DNA of 64,000 nucleotides from Bermanella sp. WJH001 (lineage in GTDB: Bacteria > Pseudomonadota > Gammaproteobacteria > Pseudomonadales > Oceanobacteraceae): assembly GCF_030070105.1 (NCBI RefSeq), contig NZ_JASJOO010000003.1, forward strand, positions 791,155 to 855,154. Reading direction: 5' to 3'. The translations under genes and the position numbers were made by a program. The notes below the pieces were generated by a model. The model was not told the origin of the DNA and made no database searches. It saw only the letters and a list, made by a program, of their open reading frames with translations. This document shows, piece after piece, positions 1 to 9,550 of the stretch (position 1 is the stretch's first letter; the number at the start of each line of letters is the position of its first letter).

Positions 1-1
1 G

Positions 2-934
2 GACATTAGTGTGTTTAAAGACTTTGGCCACTTAAACCACCTACCATTGCAAGCACTTACTTCTGGTGATTTAGTTTCCGCGGTTGACGTGGTAGTAAGT
101 GCTAACGATGAGCCGGACCATGGTCATGATATCGGTTTGTTTACCGACAGTGGTACCGATCACGGCCAGCTTTATGGTTTTGGGGAGCAGCCCTTTGGTA
201 ATCCGAATCTGGAGTATGGCACGCAAGCCCCGTTTCATATGGGGTTCTATCATGAGTCACCTATTCTGTATGCCTTGGGCGGTTTCTTAAAAGAGACTTA
301 TCCACAGATGCGTATCCATCAATACAAGGGGCTGGCGGAGCTTGCGTTCGCTAATGGCCATGATTATTGGGGATATCGCTTCATGGGTTGGGGCTTGCAC
401 TACATTGGTGATTTTTCTAATCCATACCATGTGACGCCTGTGCCGGGTAACTCAACGTTGAGCACTATTTGGGTGGGTCTATTGAGCATGCTGGGTTTTC
501 CCCAGTCTCAAAAAGAGGCGGTGCAGCTAGTGAGTAATCGTCATACCGTGCTTGAAGACTTTCAAAGTGTGATTATGACTCGTGCCTATGAAGAGCATAA
601 CTACCAGCATCCGGCCATTCAGGCGCTTACGGTTAAACAACCAGTAGCAGCGTATGCTGAGACGGATGTGATTGAAAAATTCGCACAAGCGTCGATGTAT
701 AAAGCAGATCAGGTTGGCGAAGTGTTGATGGCAAGTTTTCCGTATGAGTATGTTCAAGATGCCAATGTTGAATACTCAGAGTTAGGGGTGCTGGATACAT
801 TAGAGCAAACGGTGCATAACCATGCGGGTGAACAGGGCTATAACACATTGACAGCAACCATTAGCGGATTATTAAGTGATTTTTCAATGCACGGTTCAGC
901 CTATGTGGCGGATATTTTAAAAGCGAAACCGTGA
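2..934 (+). CDS. Putative zinc-dependent phospholipase C-like protein (5' partial)
   Basis: The reading frame is open to the left edge of the window (codons before the GTG at 11 are also coding), so the true start lies outside. About 310 residues are visible. The segment MGWGLHYIGDFSNPYHVTPVPG (shown here as 20-residue core GWGLHYIGDFSNPYHVTPVP) resembles the H-x3-D signature of the zinc-dependent phospholipase C / S1-P1 nuclease fold, an all-helical metalloenzyme usually exported. Several other His-Asp pairs occur (DHGHD, TDHGQ). No signal peptide can be judged because the N-terminus is missing. The assignment rests on one motif; it could be an uncharacterised secreted hydrolase. Confidence 0.45.
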   Translation, partial: DISVFKDFGHLNHLPLQALTSGDLVSAVDVVVSANDEPDHGHDIGLFTDSGTDHGQLYGFGEQPFGNPNLEYGTQAPFHMGFYHESPILYALGGFLKETYPQMRIHQYKGLAELAFANGHDYWGYRFMGWGLHYIGDFSNPYHVTPVPGNSTLSTIWVGLLSMLGFPQSQKEAVQLVSNRHTVLEDFQSVIMTRAYEEHNYQHPAIQALTVKQPVAAYAETDVIEKFAQASMYKADQVGEVLMASFPYEYVQDANVEYSELGVLDTLEQTVHNHAGEQGYNTLTATISGLLSDFSMHGSAYVADILKAKP

Positions 935-958
935 TGGTAAAACAAACTAACGGGCGAA

Positions 959-1633
959 TTATTTTTGGTTTGTTTTTGCTGGAAAGAAGATAGCTTTTTG
1001 TGCGGCGTATAGTTCTGGGTCCTTGGTTTTTAGTTCTTCAAGTTGTGCCAATCGCTCTGCTTTACGTTGCTCTTTGTTGTGTTTGTTTTCTTCTAGACGT
1101 GCCAGGCGTTGCTCGCGTTTGGCAATGACTCGCTCTGCTTGTTTTTCTAGATTTTCTCTGACCCTTTGTTCTAAATGTTGCATGCGCGTTAAATAAACGG
1201 GTTGAGCGGCCCTTGGCATGCTGCCATCTTTTAGATACGTGGCTTCTTCAATTGGGTCAACCGCTAATACCATGTTGTCTGATTGGTAGTGACCCTTAGG
1301 TAAAATGGTAATATTTGTCAGGCGCTCTTTTTTCGCTGTGCTGTCTTTTTTATATTTGAGTAATGTTGAAAATTCTTGTTCTAAAAAACGAATAATATGA
1401 GATTGGCTTGCCTGTTTTGCATAATAGTTAATTGGATTAACTAGCTGTTTATCAAATTGGATTTCTATACCACTTTTTAAACTAAAGTATTTAAAAAATG
1501 CGGCAGGGTGAACATTGGTTGCATTAATATTATAGCTTTGGTTTTCAGCATTATATTGAAACCATGTTTCATCATTTTGAGCTAGGCTCGCTATGGAGAA
1601 AAATACACTAATAACTAATATCAAGCTTCGCAT
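959..1633 (-). CDS. Exported protein with secretin/TonB N-terminal-like region and charged coiled-coil tail
   Basis: I start it at MRSLILVISVFFSIASLAQN, which is a clear signal peptide; an ATG four codons upstream would bury it. After the signal, residues about 30-110 (FKYFSLKSGIEIQFDKQL and following) look like the short STN-type domain found at the N-terminus of secretins and TonB-dependent receptors, but this is a weak resemblance. The C-terminal third is a highly charged helix rich in Arg, Glu and Lys (QRVRENLEKQAERVIAKREQ and on), a likely coiled coil. It lies downstream of the large lipoprotein gene on the same strand, separated from it by a strong terminator hairpin. Function unknown. 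Confidence 0.6.
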   Translation of the reverse strand: MRSLILVISVFFSIASLAQNDETWFQYNAENQSYNINATNVHPAAFFKYFSLKSGIEIQFDKQLVNPINYYAKQASQSHIIRFLEQEFSTLLKYKKDSTAKKERLTNITILPKGHYQSDNMVLAVDPIEEATYLKDGSMPRAAQPVYLTRMQHLEQRVRENLEKQAERVIAKREQRLARLEENKHNKEQRKAERLAQLEELKTKDPELYAAQKAIFFPAKTNQK

Positions 1634-1664
1634 GAGTATTTCCATATTTTACGGCTATTAATAT

Positions 1665-1696
1665 CAATAAAGGGAAGGCAAGCCTTCCCTTTATTG
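1665..1696 (-). terminator. Perfect hairpin downstream of the lipoprotein gene
   Basis: A 15-bp perfect inverted repeat (AATAAAGGGAAGGC arms) with a two-base loop lies just after the stop codon of the lipoprotein gene at 1716 and before the next gene on the same strand. On the minus strand the right-hand arm ends in TTTATT. It probably ends or attenuates transcription of the lipoprotein gene. Confidence 0.7.
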
Positions 1697-1715
1697 TGCC
1701 CCTAATTAATTAAAA

Positions 1716-3977
1716 TTAACGTGGGCCTACCTCTACATCACAGTTATTGCTTAAGCAATCCGCATCAACATAGATGACTTTTTCTTCACCCATGTTATCG
1801 CCAGTACCTGCGTTAGCAGTAATAACACTGGTTACTTGTGAGTTCATGCTTTCCGCTACGGCTGAAACAAAACCTGCGTTACCGCCTTCAGTCTCAAAGC
1901 TATCAGCGTCGTTGGCAATGGTATTGCCGCCATTTAAGTTGATAGTACCGCTTAGCTCAATGGCTAATTTAGAGTTGGCAAACACCATACCAGCATGGCC
2001 ACCTAATAAATCACCTTGACCACCATTTGCAGAAATATCAGCGTTAACAATGGCTTGTTCATATTGGCTCATCAATGTAAGTGAGCCAGCGTTTGAACCC
2101 GCATGCTCATCACTTTCACCGGTAGTGGCAATGTGTAAATCGCTGCCGCCATTCATATTAATGGCTTGTGTTACGTTCACGTTATGCGCTGCAGTTAAAC
2201 GAACACTACCGCCGTTTGCGCTGCTTCTTGAGCTGTCGTTATATGAGTCGCCGCCATTAACCGTAATAATACCTTCGTTGGTAACATTGATTGCACTTGG
2301 CTGAAGATAGGCAGAGTAGTTATGAGCGCTAAGGTATACGTTACCGCCATCTGCACCACTACCATAAATAGGATCTAATCCTGCTTCTTGGGCTTTAGCC
2401 GTCGTACTACCACCAATAGCGATAAGGTCTACGTTGTTGTAGATTGAACCGCTGAGGGTCGGCATATAATAACCGCCACTACGTTCATCACGGTAATCTT
2501 CAAATTCAATATCGATGCTACCTGCACGACCTGCATATACACCATTACCGCCGCTGGTATTGATTTCGTTATAACCAATGATGAAGGTTTCTGCAGAAGA
2601 AGTTGGGTTGTCGTAATTGGCAATATAAATTTGGCCACCATTACCCGCATCGGAATTATCTTCAATGGTCGAACCGCCATTTGCACTCAGGTTACCACTG
2701 ATTTCGAAAACCATTGGCCCGTTCGCTGATTCGTCTGGCTCTTCAGTGTAGATACTGATGGTGCCACCATTACCCGCGTAACCGGTTGAATCGCCAGTGA
2801 TTGAGCCACCATCAACGATCAAGTCACCGGTATTAATAATGCTTTGGTCGAATGCGATTTCTTCATTTTCATTTAAGTAAAGTTGGATGTCGCCACCTTT
2901 ACCTGCGTTACCGCTATCACCGGCGTCTGCGCCTTTGCTGCTAATGGTGCCAGTATTTAAAATTGAGCGAGCAGCAAATAGATTAATGTCAGAATTGTTA
3001 GAGTTATAATTTTGGCTATTACCACTGCCTGAGTTTGAGTTGATCAAACCAGTGTTTACGATTGCTGCTGCTAATAGATCAATATCCGCACCGTTGGTAC
3101 CTGCATCGCTATCCGAATGGCCACCATTTGCACGAAGTTCACCACTTGTTTCAATAAATAGTAATCCATTTAAGAGAATGGTACCGGCATTGCCGCCGCC
3201 ATTACCTGTTGTATTTTCGCTACTTTTGTTTGCACCAGATGTGTTGATCAATCCGGAGTTAATAATGGTATAGGCACTTAAAGAAACATCGCCACCACTT
3301 TGACGATAGTAATTACTGGTATCACCTTTTAGATTAATATCACCAGCACCATAATAAGCAGCCGCTGTAAGGTTTAAGTCAACACGAGTAGCAATGGCAT
3401 CATTAACCGTCGTGATGACACCATTATTTTGTATGTCATTGTTAAAATATAAGTAAGTTTGTGTTGAGCCAGAGTTGGCTGGAAGGATAAGAGTGCTGCC
3501 TTCATTTACAATCAAGCCTGTTATTTCGTGGCTATCATCACCTACTAACTTTTCGCCAGATGATTTAAATAAACGATATTCGCCTGGCAGCATGTAAAGA
3601 GTACCTGCTGCTGGTAGCTCGCTATCTTCAACCAAAAGAATGGTTTGTGTTACTTCAATGGTAACTGGATTAACACCAAATTCAGGGGTTTGTGTTGGTA
3701 GCGTATAAGACGTATCAATATTGCCAACCTTGTGGATATTAAGCGCTGTTTTGCTGTTGGTTTTATAGATTTCGATGTCACCACCGTTGCCGCCTTCACC
3801 TAAAATTGACGAACCACCTTTGGCTGAAATGGTTAAACCACTCAAAGGCGTGCCTTCGCGGCCGGTATCTGGCGTTTCACCTGGTACTTTATCGCCGGAT
3901 GATGAACTACCACAACCAGTAAGTGCTATGGCACTGGCCAGCAAGCTAATTTGTAAAGCATGTTTATTAATAATCAC
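1716..3977 (-). CDS. Large Gly/Asn-rich repeat lipoprotein, adhesin-like
   Basis: A 753-residue protein beginning with a lipoprotein signal peptide; the lipobox LTGC puts the acylated Cys at residue 22, followed by a Ser/Gly-rich spacer. The rest consists of irregular repeats built around motifs such as ...NTGxIxxxGG..., SANGG, GNGG and GNAG, spaced about 35-60 residues apart. This is the pattern of a right-handed beta-helix or filamentous-haemagglutinin-like stalk. No catalytic motif, autotransporter barrel or LPXTG is visible. It is probably anchored to the outer membrane and surface exposed, perhaps in adhesion or matrix formation, but no known family was recognised. It is monocistronic between a 230-bp leader and a strong terminator. 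Confidence 0.65.
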   Translation of the reverse strand: MIINKHALQISLLASAIALTGCGSSSSGDKVPGETPDTGREGTPLSGLTISAKGGSSILGEGGNGGDIEIYKTNSKTALNIHKVGNIDTSYTLPTQTPEFGVNPVTIEVTQTILLVEDSELPAAGTLYMLPGEYRLFKSSGEKLVGDDSHEITGLIVNEGSTLILPANSGSTQTYLYFNNDIQNNGVITTVNDAIATRVDLNLTAAAYYGAGDINLKGDTSNYYRQSGGDVSLSAYTIINSGLINTSGANKSSENTTGNGGGNAGTILLNGLLFIETSGELRANGGHSDSDAGTNGADIDLLAAAIVNTGLINSNSGSGNSQNYNSNNSDINLFAARSILNTGTISSKGADAGDSGNAGKGGDIQLYLNENEEIAFDQSIINTGDLIVDGGSITGDSTGYAGNGGTISIYTEEPDESANGPMVFEISGNLSANGGSTIEDNSDAGNGGQIYIANYDNPTSSAETFIIGYNEINTSGGNGVYAGRAGSIDIEFEDYRDERSGGYYMPTLSGSIYNNVDLIAIGGSTTAKAQEAGLDPIYGSGADGGNVYLSAHNYSAYLQPSAINVTNEGIITVNGGDSYNDSSRSSANGGSVRLTAAHNVNVTQAINMNGGSDLHIATTGESDEHAGSNAGSLTLMSQYEQAIVNADISANGGQGDLLGGHAGMVFANSKLAIELSGTINLNGGNTIANDADSFETEGGNAGFVSAVAESMNSQVTSVITANAGTGDNMGEEKVIYVDADCLSNNCDVEVGPR

Positions 3978-4210
3978 AATACGTCCTTTTATTTTGGTGG
4001 GAATTAAATGCGGCGCAAGTTTAGGTGAAAACGAGATATTAATAAGGAAGTGCTTGTAGGAAATTAACTCTAAAGGATGTGGGAAAATAAATATAAGGGC
4101 AAAAAACTAATGTTTAAGTAGTATTTTTAAGGTGTGTTTTTGGTTCTAAGGACTGGGTTTGCACTAAATTATAAATGCCAAAAGCGATTGGCATTTATAT
4201 TAACGGCAAT

Positions 4211-6226
4211 TTAACTACTCATTAAATTTTTAAGTCCAGCTAATGCTGATACACCACGAGCTTGTTTTTGTTCTGGGTTAACTTCACCAAACCCTTCCCG
4301 TTGAATGTCATCTTTGGGGAGTTCTTCTAAAAAGCGGCTAGGTGTGGGTTCAAAACTTTCGCCATAACTTTTGCGTTTGCCCGTTAATGTGAGCGTTAAA
4401 TTTTGCTTGGCGCGTGTGATACCTACATACATGAGGCGACGCTCTTCTTCTACTGTGTCAGCTTCGATGCTGTTACGGTGAGGCAGAATTTCTTCTTCTA
4501 AACCCATAATCCAAACGTAGGGGAACTCTAAACCTTTGGATGCATGTAGTGTCATGAGCTGTACTTGATCGAGTTCGTCTTCTTGTTCTTGTTGCTCAAG
4601 CATGTCGCGTAATATTAATTTCGCCACGGCATCTTCAATGCTCATTTCATCGCCGTTTTCTTCAGCCTTGGTCAGCATGCGCTCAATGTTATCAATTAAA
4701 AACCACACGTTTTTCATGCGTGCTTCAGCCATATTAGGCGTGTTGCTGGTTTGATGAAGCCATGCCTCATAATCAAGGTCGTGTACCATCTCTTTGATGG
4801 ATTGCACTGGGTCGTCAGTGAAGCAGCGTTTAGTGGTGTTTTGAATCCAGTTACCAAAGCGTTGCAGTTTGTCTAATGCTAGTGGTGGCAAAATTTGCTC
4901 AAGACCAAGCTCGGTAGATGCACTCATTAAACTGAGCTGGCGTCTGCCTGCGTATTCGGTAAGCTTTTCTAATGTGGAAGGACCAATTTGGCGTCGTGGA
5001 ATATTAATAACACGCAAAAAGGCCGCATCGTCAGTTGGATTCACAATGAGTTTTAAATAACTCATGATGTCTTTCACTTCGCTTTTTGCAAAAAATGATT
5101 GGCTGCCACTGAGTTTGTAAGGCACTTGGTATTGCTGCAGTTTCATTTCCATTAAGCGCGACTGATGGTTGCCACGAAATAAAATGGCATAGTCACGGTA
5201 CTTACTTTGGTGGCGTAATCGGTGCTCGATAATTTCGGTGGCGATGCGCTCCGCTTCGTTATCTTCGCTTTTGCATTTCACGATTCGTATTGGGTCACCA
5301 TAACCTTTGTCGGACCAAAGCTTTTTCACAAATTCGTGGGGATTATTTTCAATCACTTGGTTGGCAGCGTTGAGTATTAAACCGGTGGATCGGTAATTTT
5401 GCTCAAGCATGACAATTTTTAAATTTGGAAAATCTGTTTTTAGCAAGCTCAGGTTTTCAGGCTTAGCACCGCGCCATGCATAAATGGATTGGTCATCATC
5501 GCCTACTACGGTGAATTTACAGTGATGACCTACCAATATTTTAACAAGCTCATACTGGCTGGTATTGGTGTCTTGATACTCGTCCACTAAAAGATAACGG
5601 GTATTTTTTTGCCACTTTTCACGTACGCTTTGGTTGTTCATGAACAGCAAGGTGGGTATTCGAATAAGGTCGTCAAAATCCACAGCGTTATAGGCTTTTA
5701 AACTGCGGTCGTAACTTAGGTAGGTTTGCGCCACTAACATTTCTTGTGGAGTTTGAGCCATTTGTACCGCTTGTTCGGGCTCGATCAAATCATTCTTAAG
5801 TGTGCCAATTTGTTGTTTGATCATATCAACCATATCACCGTCGGCGTCATGTTCGCGATGCATGATGTCTTTTAAAAGCGATTTAGTGTCGCCATCATCA
5901 AAGATCGAAAAACCCGGACGAATACCCAAATGTTTATGTTCTTTGCGGATAATGTTCAAACCAAGATTGTGGAATGTTGAAACCGTTAAGCCGCTGGCGG
6001 CTTTGCCTTGAACCAGTTTCGCCACACGTTCTTTCATTTCTTTAGCGGCTTTATTGGTAAAAGTAAGGGCCGTGATGTTACGGGCAGGTACCCCGCACTG
6101 CTCTATGAGATACGCTATCTTGGTGGTGATTACACTGGTTTTACCTGACCCCGCCCCTGCTAAAACCAATAGCGGGCCATCAATATGTAAAACAGACTCT
6201 TTTTGGCGGGGATTTAAGTGATTCAC
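4211..6226 (-). CDS. rep: ATP-dependent DNA helicase Rep
   Basis: UvrD/Rep superfamily 1 helicase, which moves 3'-5' on single-stranded DNA and helps forks pass protein blocks. Visible motifs: Q-motif region NHLNPRQKESV, Walker A AGAGSGKT, motif Ia TFTNKAAKEMKERV, Walker B LLVDEYQDTN, motif III VGDDDQSIYAWRGA, motif IV EQNYRST, motif V TLHASKGLEFPYVWIMGLEE and motif VI EERRLMYVGITRAK. The start is uncertain: a TTG at 6268 keeps the frame open, but Rep proteins begin at about the LNP motif, so I prefer the GTG at 6226, giving 671 residues against 673 in E. coli Rep. It ends next to its own short leader, with comM beyond. Confidence 0.95.
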   Translation of the reverse strand: MNHLNPRQKESVLHIDGPLLVLAGAGSGKTSVITTKIAYLIEQCGVPARNITALTFTNKAAKEMKERVAKLVQGKAASGLTVSTFHNLGLNIIRKEHKHLGIRPGFSIFDDGDTKSLLKDIMHREHDADGDMVDMIKQQIGTLKNDLIEPEQAVQMAQTPQEMLVAQTYLSYDRSLKAYNAVDFDDLIRIPTLLFMNNQSVREKWQKNTRYLLVDEYQDTNTSQYELVKILVGHHCKFTVVGDDDQSIYAWRGAKPENLSLLKTDFPNLKIVMLEQNYRSTGLILNAANQVIENNPHEFVKKLWSDKGYGDPIRIVKCKSEDNEAERIATEIIEHRLRHQSKYRDYAILFRGNHQSRLMEMKLQQYQVPYKLSGSQSFFAKSEVKDIMSYLKLIVNPTDDAAFLRVINIPRRQIGPSTLEKLTEYAGRRQLSLMSASTELGLEQILPPLALDKLQRFGNWIQNTTKRCFTDDPVQSIKEMVHDLDYEAWLHQTSNTPNMAEARMKNVWFLIDNIERMLTKAEENGDEMSIEDAVAKLILRDMLEQQEQEDELDQVQLMTLHASKGLEFPYVWIMGLEEEILPHRNSIEADTVEEERRLMYVGITRAKQNLTLTLTGKRKSYGESFEPTPSRFLEELPKDDIQREGFGEVNPEQKQARGVSALAGLKNLMSS

Positions 6227-6448
6227 AATCGATAAGTACTGATATAAAACGGTGGAGTAGGTTACCAAAAAATAGATGAAATGATTAGCATTGACACAGG
6301 GTTATTATCATATTGGTTAGAACTTTTGGTTTGCTTAAGCAGTATGGCTGCTGCGCGTAATCAGCTTTTACTCATCGCCTAGCCCTATAAGGGATATTCT
6401 GGCTGACTTAAGCCGTTTAAATTCATTTATAAAAGTCAGATTTAGATT

Positions 6449-7312
6449 TTATTGCAGCCGACGCTCCATTTGACGATAGCTCAGGGCTTCCAGAATGTGC
6501 GCTTTTTCAATTTGTGCGCTGGCGTTTAAGTCAGCAATGGTGCGCGCGACTTTTATGATGCGATGGTAAGCCCTTGCACTTAAACCCAGTTTATCAAGGG
6601 CGTCTTCTAACAAGTGGCTGAGGTCATTGCTCAATGGGCAAAGCTCACTAAGTTGTTGCTGGTTTAGTTGAGCGTTGGTGCAGTGCTGGCGTTGCATTTG
6701 AATGGCCCTTGCTTGCTCCACTCGCATTTTAACTTGCTGGCTACTTTCCCCTTGCTCGCGACTAGACAGTAAACCTTTGCTTAAAGCAGGTACTTCTATT
6801 TGAATATCAATGCGATCAAGTAGTGGCCCAGAAACCGCGCTTTGATATTTAAGAGCCTTCGCTTCTGAGCAGTCAGCGCAGCGCTTGTTAGGTTGTTTTA
6901 AATAGCCGCAAGGGCAAGGGTTCATGGCACTGACTAATTGAAAATTAGCGGGATACTCCACCTGCTGTGCTGCACGGCTAATACTGATGTGGCCGGTTTC
7001 TAATGGCTCGCGTAACACATCTAACACATGGCGGCTAAATTCAGGAATCTCATCTAAAAATAATACCCCATGATGGGCCAGCGAAATCTCCCCCGGTTTA
7101 GGGTGGGTGCCGCCACCGACAAGAGCCACACCGGATGATGTGTGGTGGGGCTGGCGAAAAGGGCGCGTTGTGAAGTAGGGGCGAACAGGCTGATTCGACA
7201 CACTATAAAGAGAGGCCACTTCTAACGCCTCTTGCTCATTTAGCGCAGGCAAGATGCCCGGTAAGCAATGGGCCAGCATGCTTTTGCCCGTACCAGGTGG
7301 GCCACTCATCAG
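6449..7312 (-). pseudogene. comM: comM, C-terminal part, cut off by the integrated element
   Basis: C-terminal 287 residues of ComM/YifB, the Mg-chelatase-like AAA+ helicase that drives branch migration during natural transformation. It contains Walker A GPPGTGKS almost at its first residue, Walker B GVLFLDEIPEF, the cysteine cluster NPCPCGYLKQPNKRC and the C-terminal domain ending SYRQMERRLQ. The N-terminal 213 codons lie 9.8 kb away at 17091-17741. The fragment could be translated from its own ATG at 7309 (MSGPPGTGK), with AGG a few bases upstream, but would lack the N-terminal Lon-like domain. Excision of the element would restore an unbroken 500-codon gene, so this is disruption by insertion and not decay. 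Confidence 0.95.
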
Positions 7313-7337
7313 CCTGAAGTAGCTTAATAGACCCTTT
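7288..7337. other. Left attachment junction of the element (att site)
   Basis: Host comM sequence ends and element sequence begins at the core dinucleotide AG (7311-7312; CT on the comM strand). The element-side arm contains GTAGC and TAGACCC at set distances from the core. The right-hand arm of the element, read in the opposite direction, has the same GCTAC and GGGTCTA blocks at the same distances. Only two bases are shared between the junctions, as expected for a large serine recombinase and unlike the longer cores of tyrosine integrases. Confidence 0.85.
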
Positions 7338-7376
7338 AAGCTATAATTTGATTAATTATTATAATTTGGCTTAAAA

Positions 7377-9092
7377 ATGGGCAAAAAACTAGCAATTCCA
7401 TACATTCGGATGTCAACAGAAGAGCAACTCAAAGGCGATTCGTTAAGAAGACAGTCAGAGCTAATTAATACATATGCTAAAGAGAATGATTTAGAGGTTG
7501 ATTGGACAACTAACTATACAGACATAGGCAAGAGTGCCTATACCGGAAAAAACCTAGCAAAAGAGGCGGGTTTAGGTCGTTTCCTTGGTGCTGTTCAGGC
7601 AGGAGTTGTTAAGAGCGGTACAGCCCTATTAATTGAGAGTTTAGATAGGCTTTCAAGGAAGGAAGTCAAAACAGCTCTAAAAATTATTTTAGGCATTTTA
7701 GAAAATGGCATTGAAATTCATGTTTTAGGTGAAGCAGAAAAGACTGTTTACACTGAAGAATCAGACGAAAAAGACTTAATCATTGCAATTATCATTTTAA
7801 GTCGTGCAAATCGTGAAAGTAAGATTAAACAAGAGCGATTAAGTAAATCTTGGGAAAACAAAAGACGAATTGCAGAAGAAGAAAAAAAGCCAATAACTAA
7901 ACGAATTCCAGCATGGTTAGAAGTAAGAGACGGTAAATTTCAAGTTAATCAGGAAAAAGGCGAAGTTGTTCAAAGAATAATCAAGATGAAACTTGATGGT
8001 TATGGTTCAAATAAAATTGCATATATTTTGAATAGTGAGGAAGTGCCCGTTTTTGGTCGAGGCAAAAAGTGGCACGAATCATACATTAAAAAAATTATAT
8101 CTAATAAAGCACTATTAGGAGTTTATACAGCTCAAAAGCTAGACCAAGATGGTAATAAAGAGTTTGTTAAAGAGATTGGCGATTATTACCCCAAATTAAT
8201 ATCAAAAGACGACTTCAACCGTATAAACATTAAGCGAGATAATAAAGGCAGAAAATCCGCCTATTTCTCAAACTTGTTTACAGGGATTGCCAAATGTAAA
8301 AAATGCGGTTCATCAATGGTAATGATAAATAAGGGTAGTGATTCGAAGGGTGGTAAATATCTAATTTGTTCGAATGTTAAAACTGGTAAGAAAGGCGAAG
8401 ACGGTAGGCTTTGTGATAATAAAGCTTCGAGCTATAAAGATTTTGAAAGAATAATATTAAGTCATTTAGACAGTCTAGACATAGAAAATATTATTGATCC
8501 AGATATTAATAATGAAACGGTAGAAGAAATAAAAGAATTAGAGTTACAAATATCAAATATAACTACTGTACTAAATAATATTCAAAAATCTATTGACGAA
8601 TCGATAACAGAAAATAAAGGGGTTGTTTCTAGTTATCTAATTAAGAGAGAAACAGAATTAACAGTAGAATTAAATGATTTTAAAGACCAATTTAATACAA
8701 AAAAAATAGAGTTGAATAAATCAGATTTATCAAGAAATAATTTTTACTATAACTTTAAAGAGATAGTAGGCGAAAATTATATATTAAGAGCAAAAACCAA
8801 TATTGAATTAAAATTAATTATCGAAAGTATGAAAATTGAGGTTCATGGTAGTTATAATAAAAAAGTAAGCGAAGTAGATATTACATTAATAGGTGGTTAT
8901 CGAATAATTTTATTAATTGATAAGAACTTTTTAGACAATAAAGAAAATAAGGTTTTAACAATACCCGCAAAATCAGATAAGCCACTAAAACAAAGGGATT
9001 TACATCTTAGAGAGTCTATGAACATATTCAAAACAGAAAATAGTATGTTTCATAATTTCAAATCGAAAATTATAAAGGATTTAACATCTTAA
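7377..9092 (+). CDS. Large serine recombinase (integrase/excisionase of the element)
   Basis: 571 residues. The N-terminal resolvase domain has YIRMSTEEQLKGDSLRRQ with the nucleophile Ser13, ESLDRLSRKE and the NRESKIKQERL helix-E region. A recombinase DNA-binding domain follows (about 170-290), then a zinc ribbon (CKKCGSSM ... CSN ... C, about 305-350), then a predicted coiled coil (about 375-440) and a C-terminal tail. Such enzymes bring together attP and attB and cut with a 2-bp stagger, which matches the 2-bp shared core at the ends. The gene starts 65 bp inside the left end and reads inwards, the usual position next to attP. No clear Shine-Dalgarno precedes the ATG. Candidate -10 hexamers TATAAT occur at 7342 and 7360. 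Confidence 0.95.
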   Translation: MGKKLAIPYIRMSTEEQLKGDSLRRQSELINTYAKENDLEVDWTTNYTDIGKSAYTGKNLAKEAGLGRFLGAVQAGVVKSGTALLIESLDRLSRKEVKTALKIILGILENGIEIHVLGEAEKTVYTEESDEKDLIIAIIILSRANRESKIKQERLSKSWENKRRIAEEEKKPITKRIPAWLEVRDGKFQVNQEKGEVVQRIIKMKLDGYGSNKIAYILNSEEVPVFGRGKKWHESYIKKIISNKALLGVYTAQKLDQDGNKEFVKEIGDYYPKLISKDDFNRINIKRDNKGRKSAYFSNLFTGIAKCKKCGSSMVMINKGSDSKGGKYLICSNVKTGKKGEDGRLCDNKASSYKDFERIILSHLDSLDIENIIDPDINNETVEEIKELELQISNITTVLNNIQKSIDESITENKGVVSSYLIKRETELTVELNDFKDQFNTKKIELNKSDLSRNNFYYNFKEIVGENYILRAKTNIELKLIIESMKIEVHGSYNKKVSEVDITLIGGYRIILLIDKNFLDNKENKVLTIPAKSDKPLKQRDLHLRESMNIFKTENSMFHNFKSKIIKDLTS

Positions 9093-9120
9093 TAAATGCT
9101 CGTTCCGAGCCTGTCAGTAT

Positions 9121-9144
9121 GAGCCTTCGGCTCTAATCTTTTTT
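9121..9144 (+). terminator. Terminator downstream of the serine recombinase gene
   Basis: GAGCC-TTC-GGCTC stem followed within six bases by a run of six T. It lies 30 bp after the recombinase stop codon. Confidence 0.65.
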
Positions 9145-9167
9145 CATTCGTCAAATCAATCATTATG

Positions 9168-9188
9168 GGGCTTTTTAAGCCCTTTTTT
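9168..9188 (+). terminator. Second terminator-like hairpin after the recombinase gene
   Basis: GGGCTT-TTT-AAGCCC stem followed by six T. Together with the preceding hairpin it would insulate the replication region from integrase transcription. Confidence 0.6.
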
Positions 9189-9550
9189 ATTCTCGTCATA
9201 CCAAAACACCAAATAAGAAATAAAAAGCCTATTTGGGGGCATTTATGCCCTATTAGAGCCGCAGGCGATACCTTCAGAGCGAGGAACGAGCCGTTCGCAT
9301 GCGAATCATGATGTTTAAACATAATTTCATGTAAAAACAAAAACTTTTGTTTCTTTTGGATTTTGCAGAAAATTTATTTTCGAGAAATATTAAAAGAAAA
9401 AATCAATAAAAGTTTCTCTCATACTCTCTTCAAAATAATATGTAAAAGTAATATTTAAAAATAAATTTTTAAATATATTCTTAGGAATTATAGAAAAATC
9501 CAAAAAAACCTTATCCTATAAGGATTTTAACTATGCTTATAAAAAATCAC

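Larger units (their letters stand above)
9096..9291. repeat. Long imperfect inverted repeat in the integrase-iteron gap
   Basis: Arms of about 40 bp at 9096-9135 and 9252-9291 are related as inverted repeats: GCTCGTTCC at the outside pairs with GGAACGAGC, and CGGCTCTAAT at the inside pairs with ATTAGAGCCG. About 115 bp lie between them and contain a terminator hairpin. No convincing gene occupies this region. The rest of the gap up to 9550 is very AT-rich and featureless apart from a small dyad CCTTATCCTATAAGG at about 9510. Confidence 0.6.

Noticed and set aside
4211-6268. Rep helicase starting at the TTG at 6268
   Set aside because: The additional residues are not conserved; family start falls at the GTG at 6226, giving normal length.
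9089-9340. Open frame of 83 codons on the minus strand
   Set aside because: It lies in the structured inverted repeat and terminators after the integrase gene and has no ribosome binding site or family resemblance.
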